Origin: Acidocella sp.
Lineage (GTDB): Bacteria > Pseudomonadota > Alphaproteobacteria > Acetobacterales > Acetobacteraceae
Direction: 5' to 3'
DNA length: 10,175 nucleotides
NCBI GenBank assembly: GCA_029077775.1
Contig: JAQNCU010000080.1
Span: 1 to 10,175, forward strand
Of this stretch, positions 6,689 to 10,175 are shown one piece after another. Position 1 is the stretch's first letter. Every line of letters starts with the position of its first letter. Both the position numbers and the translations under genes were made by a program. The notes below the pieces were generated by a model. It was not told the origin of the DNA. It searched no databases and saw nothing but the letters and a program-made list of their open reading frames with translations.

Positions 6689-7583
6689 GGTTTTGCACCT
6701 GCTCGCGCAATTGCTCGATGGCGGCTTTGAGGTTGAGGCCGATGGCGGTGAGCGGCAGGGAGACCGATTTGCTGCACAGCGTGTTGGCCTCGCGGTTGAA
6801 TTCCTGCATCAGAAAATCGAGTTTGCGGCCGATGGCGGCGCCCTCGGTCAGCAGGGCGGTTGCCGCCTGGATGTGGGCGGCGAGACGGTCGAGTTCCTCG
6901 CGCACGTCTGATTTGGTGGCGAGCAGGGCGATTTCCTGGGCGAGCCTGTCCTCGGGCAAGGCGGGCGCGGCGGTGAGGAGTTCGGCGAGCTGGGCGCGCA
7001 GGCGGGCGGCGTGGAGGGCGGGTTGGGCCGCGGCCTCAAGCGTGGCGGCTCCGTGCAAGGTGGTGATTTCAGCCAGGACGGTTTGTATGATGCGCCCGAG
7101 TTTTTCGCCCTCAAACGCGCGCGCGGCGGCGAGGTCGGCGATGGCGGCCTCGAAGCCAATGGTGATGGCGGTGCGCAAGGCGGTTTGATCCTCCTCGGGC
7201 TCGTCCTGGGGCCCGAGATTGCGCATGACGCCAGGCAGGGCCAGCAGCGCCTCCGCCCTGGGGGGCAGCGCGCCGGGGATGCTGTCGGCAAGCTCGATGG
7301 CGAGGGTTTTGACACGCTCCAGCGCCACCGGATCGGCGGTGAGGCCGGAGGCGGCCTCGCGCTTGAATGTGAGGGTGCCGGAGACGTTGCCGCGTTTGAG
7401 GGTTTGGGCGGCGTGGTCGCGTAAGTGGGTCTCCAGCGCGTCGAGCCCGTTGGGCAGGCGCAGTTTGATGTCGAGGCCACGGCCGTTGACGCTGCGCAGC
7501 TCCCACACCCAGGCGGTGGCGCCGGATTGGCCCTGTGACCGCGAAAAGCCGGTCATCGAGGCCAGGATATTCTTTGTGCTCAT
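6681..7583 (-). CDS. yicC: YicC/YloC family endoribonuclease
   Basis: YicC-family proteins are endoribonucleases; in E. coli YicC takes part in decay of small RNAs such as RyhB, and YloC is the Bacillus member. I start at the ATG at 7581-7583 (minus strand), preceded by AGAGG at a seven-base spacing; the frame is open 15 codons further, but that stretch runs into the start of the divergent gene. The 300-residue product fits the family. The N-terminal domain shows SMTGFSRSQG (9-18) and WELRSVNGRGLDIKLRLP (27-44). The C-terminal DUF1732 domain shows GRKLDFLMQEFNREANTLCS (252-271) and ends in AAIEQLREQVQNLE. It is the promoter-proximal gene of the yicC-gmk pair. In many relatives mltG precedes yicC; here a divergent dehydrogenase does. 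Confidence 0.94.
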   Translation of the reverse strand: MSTKNILASMTGFSRSQGQSGATAWVWELRSVNGRGLDIKLRLPNGLDALETHLRDHAAQTLKRGNVSGTLTFKREAASGLTADPVALERVKTLAIELADSIPGALPPRAEALLALPGVMRNLGPQDEPEEDQTALRTAITIGFEAAIADLAAARAFEGEKLGRIIQTVLAEITTLHGAATLEAAAQPALHAARLRAQLAELLTAAPALPEDRLAQEIALLATKSDVREELDRLAAHIQAATALLTEGAAIGRKLDFLMQEFNREANTLCSKSVSLPLTAIGLNLKAAIEQLREQVQNLE

Positions 7584-7621
7584 GGGCTGGCCTCTTAGCA
7601 GGAGGCTGTTACGCTGCCCAT
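7584..7621. promoter_or_regulatory. Short divergent intergenic region yicC / SDR
   Basis: Only 38 bases separate the two divergent starts. AGAGG (minus strand) serves yicC. AGGAGG at 7600-7605 (plus strand) is the best ribosome binding site for the dehydrogenase but lies 16 bases from its ATG, longer than usual. The gap is too short to hold two full promoters, so promoter elements must reach into the coding sequences. I see no convincing -35/-10 pair. Confidence 0.4.
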
Positions 7622-8350
7622 ATGGCAATCCTGAACATCGCGATCACCGGGGCTTCCAGCGGGTTGGGGGCGGCATTGGCGGGGGCGTATGCGGCACCTG
7701 GCACGCAATTATATCTGGCGGGGCGGGATGCGGCACGGCTTGCGGCGGTGGCGTCAGCCGCGCGGGGTAAGGGTGCCGTGGTGGTGGAGAGCTGCCTGGA
7801 TGTGACCGATGCGGCGGCGATGGCAAGCTGGGTGGCGGGGGCCGGGGCGTTGGATGTGGTGATTGCCAATGCCGGGGTTTCGGGCGGGCCGGGGCGCGGC
7901 AATGTTGAGGCGGCGGACCAGATAAGACGGATTTTTGCCACCAATATTGAGGGCATGTTGAACACCGTGCTGCCCGCGCTGGCGGCCAGAGTGCCGCGCG
8001 TGGTGGTGGTCGGCTCGATCGCGGGGATGATCGCGCTGCCGAGTTCGCCGGCTTACTCGGCCTCGAAAGCGGCGGTGAATGCCTGGGTGATGGCGAGCGC
8101 GCCGGGGGCAAAGCGCGAGGGCGTGACGCTGACTTTGGTGCGGCCCGGGTTTATCCGCACGCCGATGACGGCGGCCAACCCCTATGTGATGCCGGGGTTG
8201 ATGGACGCGCAAGCGGCAGCGGCGCGGATTGTGGCGGGCGTGGCGGCGGGGCGTGGGGTGATTACGTTCCCGTGGTGGTTGGCGGTGGGGGCTTTTCTGG
8301 CGGATTTGTTGCCGAAGGCGGTGTTCGGCAAGGTGCCGGGGAAGGGTTAG
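7622..8350 (+). CDS. Short-chain dehydrogenase/reductase (SDR), substrate unknown
   Basis: This is a classical SDR-type NAD(P)-dependent oxidoreductase of 242 residues. Visible elements are the cofactor-binding TGASSGLG at 9-16, Asp60 (adenine contact) in SCLDVTD, IANAG at 81-85, Asn108 in FATNIEG, and the catalytic Ser132 (VGSIAG), Tyr145 and Lys149 (YSASK), followed by VRPGFIRTP. The GRD at 34-36 after the second strand suggests NADP(H), an inference. The C-terminus (about 213-236) is hydrophobic (ITFPWWLAVGAFLADLLP), which may give membrane association. The ATG at 7622 is chosen because the Rossmann fold begins at once; the open frame upstream overlaps yicC. No neighbour points to a substrate. 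Its TAG overlaps the stop codon of the convergent terC gene. Confidence 0.9.
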   Translation: MAILNIAITGASSGLGAALAGAYAAPGTQLYLAGRDAARLAAVASAARGKGAVVVESCLDVTDAAAMASWVAGAGALDVVIANAGVSGGPGRGNVEAADQIRRIFATNIEGMLNTVLPALAARVPRVVVVGSIAGMIALPSSPAYSASKAAVNAWVMASAPGAKREGVTLTLVRPGFIRTPMTAANPYVMPGLMDAQAAAARIVAGVAAGRGVITFPWWLAVGAFLADLLPKAVFGKVPGKG

Positions 8351-8940
8351 ACTTCAGGGATATGCGCCCAGACCTGATGGCCGCCTTGGATGATCATGGT
8401 GATGGCGACATAGGCCACGATGGCGATGCCGACCCATGCGAGCCAGGGGAAGCGGGAGAGCAGCCGGGCGACAAGGCTGGCGGCGAGGCCCATGAGGGCG
8501 ACCGAGGCGATAAGGCCGAGGGCGAGGACCAGCGGGTGGCTGTGCGCGGCCCCGGCGACGGCGAGGACGTTGTCGAGGCTCATGGAGATATCGGCCACGA
8601 TGATGCGCCAGATGGCGGTGCGCAGCGAGGTGGCGGCTTGGATGGCGGTGTGGGTGGCGGACCCGCGCAGTTCCCGCACGGATTTCCACACCACCCAGAG
8701 GAGCAGAATGCCGCCGGCCAGAGTGAGGCCGATGATGGCGAGCATTTTGAGCGCGATGAGGGCGACGGCGATGCGGATGACGGTGGCGCCGGCGACGCCC
8801 GCGAGGATGGCGCGGTTGCGCTGGGCGGCGGGCAGGCCGCCCACCGCGAGGCCGATGACGATGGCGTTATCCCCGGCCAGCACGAGGTCGATCAGCAGGA
8901 CCTGGAGCAATATGGGGGCAAGGGTGAGCGCGTCAGCCAC
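8347..8940 (-). CDS. TerC/YjbE family integral membrane protein, probable metal ion exporter
   Basis: TerC-family membrane proteins are linked to metal ion export, notably manganese (YjbE/YkoY in Bacillus, Alx/MntY in E. coli), and to tellurite resistance in the founding member. This 197-residue protein is almost wholly hydrophobic with six to seven predicted membrane segments. It has the family's paired acidic motifs: LAGDNAIVIG (21-30, Asp24/Asn25) and ADISMSLDNVLAVAGAA (116-132, Asp117, Asp123/Asn124). The arrangement resembles the shorter YjbE subgroup. The start is uncertain: I choose the GTG at 8938-8940 (minus strand), 11 residues before the first membrane helix. A TTG at 8974-8976 would add 12 residues. 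Neither has a clear ribosome binding site. The very long open frame further upstream is antisense to purB and is not part of the gene. No manganese riboswitch is visible. Confidence 0.88.
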   Translation of the reverse strand: MADALTLAPILLQVLLIDLVLAGDNAIVIGLAVGGLPAAQRNRAILAGVAGATVIRIAVALIALKMLAIIGLTLAGGILLLWVVWKSVRELRGSATHTAIQAATSLRTAIWRIIVADISMSLDNVLAVAGAAHSHPLVLALGLIASVALMGLAASLVARLLSRFPWLAWVGIAIVAYVAITMIIQGGHQVWAHIPEV

Positions 8941-9026
8941 CCAGGTAAGATGGTGGGTGGGGGTGTTGCTTGTCAACGCGCGCGCCGGTACGCGGGGCCG
9001 TAAAATACACGCCGGAAGGAGTTGCC
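8941..9026. promoter_or_regulatory. Divergent terC / purB promoter region
   Basis: These 86 bases separate the two divergent starts. For purB (plus strand), TAAAAT at 9001-9006 matches the -10 consensus at five of six positions, but no good -35 lies at the proper distance. GGAAGGAG (9014-9021) is a strong ribosome binding site five bases from the ATG. For terC (minus strand), a perfect TTGACA occupies 8976 to 8971. An 18-base spacer leads to a poor -10 candidate, CATCTT (8952-8947), which would place the transcript start at or near the GTG. Confidence 0.4.
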
Positions 9027-10175
9027 ATGATCCCCCGCTATGCCCGCGCCGAGGCTGCCGCCCTGTGGTCGCCCGAGACACGTTACCGGATCTGGTTCGA
9101 GATCGAGGCTTTGGCCTGTGAGGGGATGGCGGCGGTCGGCGCGATCCCCGAGGCGGCGGCGCGGGAGATACGCGCGAAGGGCGATGCCAGGCTCGCGGCG
9201 ATCGGGCCCCAGGATATCGCGCGGATCGATGAGATCGAGCGGGAGACGCGCCATGATGTGATCGCGTTTTTGACGTGGCTGGCCGAGGGGATTGGGCAGG
9301 AGAGCCGGTTTGTGCATCAGGGTCTGACATCGTCGGATGTGCTGGATACGTGTTTGTCGGTGCAATTGACGCGCAGCGCGGATTTGTTGCTGGCCGACAT
9401 CGATGACGTGCTGGCGGCGCTGAAACGCCGCGCCATGGAGCATAAGCACACGCTGACCATCGGGCGCAGCCATGGCATCCATGCCGAGCCGACGAGTTTT
9501 GGGCTGAAGCTGGCCGGGCATTATGCCGAGTTCGCGCGCAACCGGACGCGGCTGCTGGCGGCGCGCGCCGAGATTGCGACCTGCGCGATCTCGGGCGCGG
9601 TGGGGACGTTTGCGCATGTCGACCCGCGCGTGGAGGCGTATGTGGCGGCAAGGCTGGGGCTGGCGGTGGAGCCGGTTTCAACCCAGGTGATTCCGCGCGA
9701 CCGGCATGCGGCGTTTTTTGCCGCCCTGGGGGTCATTGCCTGCGGGATCGAGCGGCTGGCCACCGAGGTGCGGCATTTGCAGCGGTCAGAGGTGCGTGAG
9801 GCGGAGGAGTTCTTCCACGCGGGGCAGAAGGGCTCATCGGCCATGCCGCATAAGCGCAACCCGGTATTGTCGGAGAATTTATGCGGGCTGGCGCGGCTGG
9901 TGCGCGCGGCGGTGGTGCCCGCGATGGAGAATGTGGCGCTGTGGCATGAGCGCGATATCAGCCATTCATCGGTGGAGCGCGGCATTGGGCCGGATGCGAC
10001 GGTGACGCTGGATTTCGCGCTGAGCCGCCTGGCGGGGATGATGGACAAGCTGACGATCTATCCGGCGCGGATGGCCGAGAATTTGGAGAGCCTGGGCGGG
10101 GTTGTGCATTCAGGCGAGGTGTTGCTGACGCTGACCAGAGCGGGGATTTCCCGTGAGGATGCGTATGAGATTGTG
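9027..10175 (+). CDS. purB: Adenylosuccinate lyase, 3' truncated by window
   Basis: PurB acts twice in purine synthesis, releasing fumarate from SAICAR and from adenylosuccinate. The frame is open from the ATG at 9027 to the window end (383 codons), so about 50 C-terminal residues are missing compared with the usual ~435. Motifs of the fumarase/aspartase superfamily are clear: SPETRYRIWFEIEALACE near the N-terminus, IDEIERETRHDVIAFL (67-82), HQGLTSSDVLDT (97-108), the catalytic His149 in GRSHGIHAEP, VIPRDRHAAFF, and the signature KGSSAMPHKRNP (268-279) with the catalytic serine in the mobile loop. ENVALWHERDISHSS also matches bacterial PurB. The ribosome binding site GGAAGGAG fixes the start. 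It is divergent from terC and unrelated in role to the pca operon, though PcaB belongs to the same superfamily. Confidence 0.96.
   Translation, partial: MIPRYARAEAAALWSPETRYRIWFEIEALACEGMAAVGAIPEAAAREIRAKGDARLAAIGPQDIARIDEIERETRHDVIAFLTWLAEGIGQESRFVHQGLTSSDVLDTCLSVQLTRSADLLLADIDDVLAALKRRAMEHKHTLTIGRSHGIHAEPTSFGLKLAGHYAEFARNRTRLLAARAEIATCAISGAVGTFAHVDPRVEAYVAARLGLAVEPVSTQVIPRDRHAAFFAALGVIACGIERLATEVRHLQRSEVREAEEFFHAGQKGSSAMPHKRNPVLSENLCGLARLVRAAVVPAMENVALWHERDISHSSVERGIGPDATVTLDFALSRLAGMMDKLTIYPARMAENLESLGGVVHSGEVLLTLTRAGISREDAYEIV

Noticed and set aside
8272..9003. Plus-strand open frame coding a very Asp/Gly/Glu-rich protein
   Set aside because: It is the exact antisense of the terC membrane protein; the acidic composition mirrors the hydrophobic codons of the real gene.
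8941..9026. Manganese riboswitch (yybP-ykoY type) upstream of the TerC gene
   Set aside because: This riboswitch class often precedes such genes, but here the gap to purB is 86 bases, the likely leader is very short, and no matching fold was recognised.
8941..9681. Long open frame on the minus strand that would extend the TerC protein by some 240 residues
   Set aside because: It is antisense to purB, Pro/Arg/Ser-rich without family resemblance, and TerC homologs begin about ten residues before the first helix. High GC keeps the frame open by chance.
4357..9863. 17-base identical stretch cgcataagcgcaacccg in pcaB (4357-4373) and purB (9847-9863)
   Set aside because: Both encode the shared HKRNP signature of the fumarase/aspartase superfamily with the same codon preference, so this is homology and not a DNA repeat element.
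1..10175. Search for mobile elements, attachment sites, CRISPR arrays, tRNAs and defence genes
   Set aside because: No transposase, integrase, direct-repeat array, tRNA-like CCA end or toxin-antitoxin pair was found; the window is catabolic and housekeeping DNA with uniform base use.

Overview
The window is high-GC chromosomal DNA (roughly two thirds G+C by eye), most likely from an alphaproteobacterium. The PurB and YicC/Gmk sequences and the yicC-gmk pairing fit that class. An Acetobacteraceae/Rhodospirillales-type host is my guess, with low confidence. I see no mobile element, CRISPR array, tRNA, rRNA or defence system, and no clearly undescribed system. Apart from the two genes cut by the window edges, everything fits well-known families.

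Layout. (1) Positions 1-6058, plus strand: a tightly packed operon for the protocatechuate branch of the beta-ketoadipate pathway, in the order pcaL (fused pcaD-pcaC, 5' end outside the window), pcaH, pcaG, pcaF, pcaB, pcaI, pcaJ. Neighbouring genes overlap by 1-14 bases or lie within about 20 bases of each other. (2) Positions 6095-7583, minus strand: yicC-gmk (endoribonuclease-family protein and guanylate kinase), converging on the pca operon. (3) Positions 7622-8350, plus strand: a short-chain dehydrogenase/reductase of unknown substrate, divergent from yicC. (4) Positions 8347-8940, minus strand: a TerC/YjbE-family membrane protein whose stop codon overlaps that of the dehydrogenase. (5) Positions 9027-10175, plus strand: purB (adenylosuccinate lyase), divergent from the terC gene and cut off by the window end.

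How the genes work together. PcaHG opens the protocatechuate ring to 3-carboxy-cis,cis-muconate. PcaB cycloisomerises it to 4-carboxymuconolactone. The PcaC half of PcaL decarboxylates this to the enol-lactone, and the PcaD half hydrolyses that to 3-oxoadipate. PcaIJ transfers CoA from succinyl-CoA, and PcaF cleaves 3-oxoadipyl-CoA to succinyl-CoA and acetyl-CoA. The whole lower pathway is therefore encoded here. No pca regulator (PcaQ, PcaR or PcaU type) or aromatic-acid transporter is visible, so these would have to lie upstream or elsewhere. The remaining genes are housekeeping (gmk, purB, yicC) or general (SDR, TerC) and have no evident functional link to the pca genes.

The most noteworthy points are the PcaD-PcaC fusion at the head of an otherwise collinear D-C-H-G series, a 15-bp in-frame repeat at the pcaH/pcaG overlap, several very compact gene junctions (including convergent stops sharing TTAG), and a plus-strand G excess that persists where genes lie on the minus strand.
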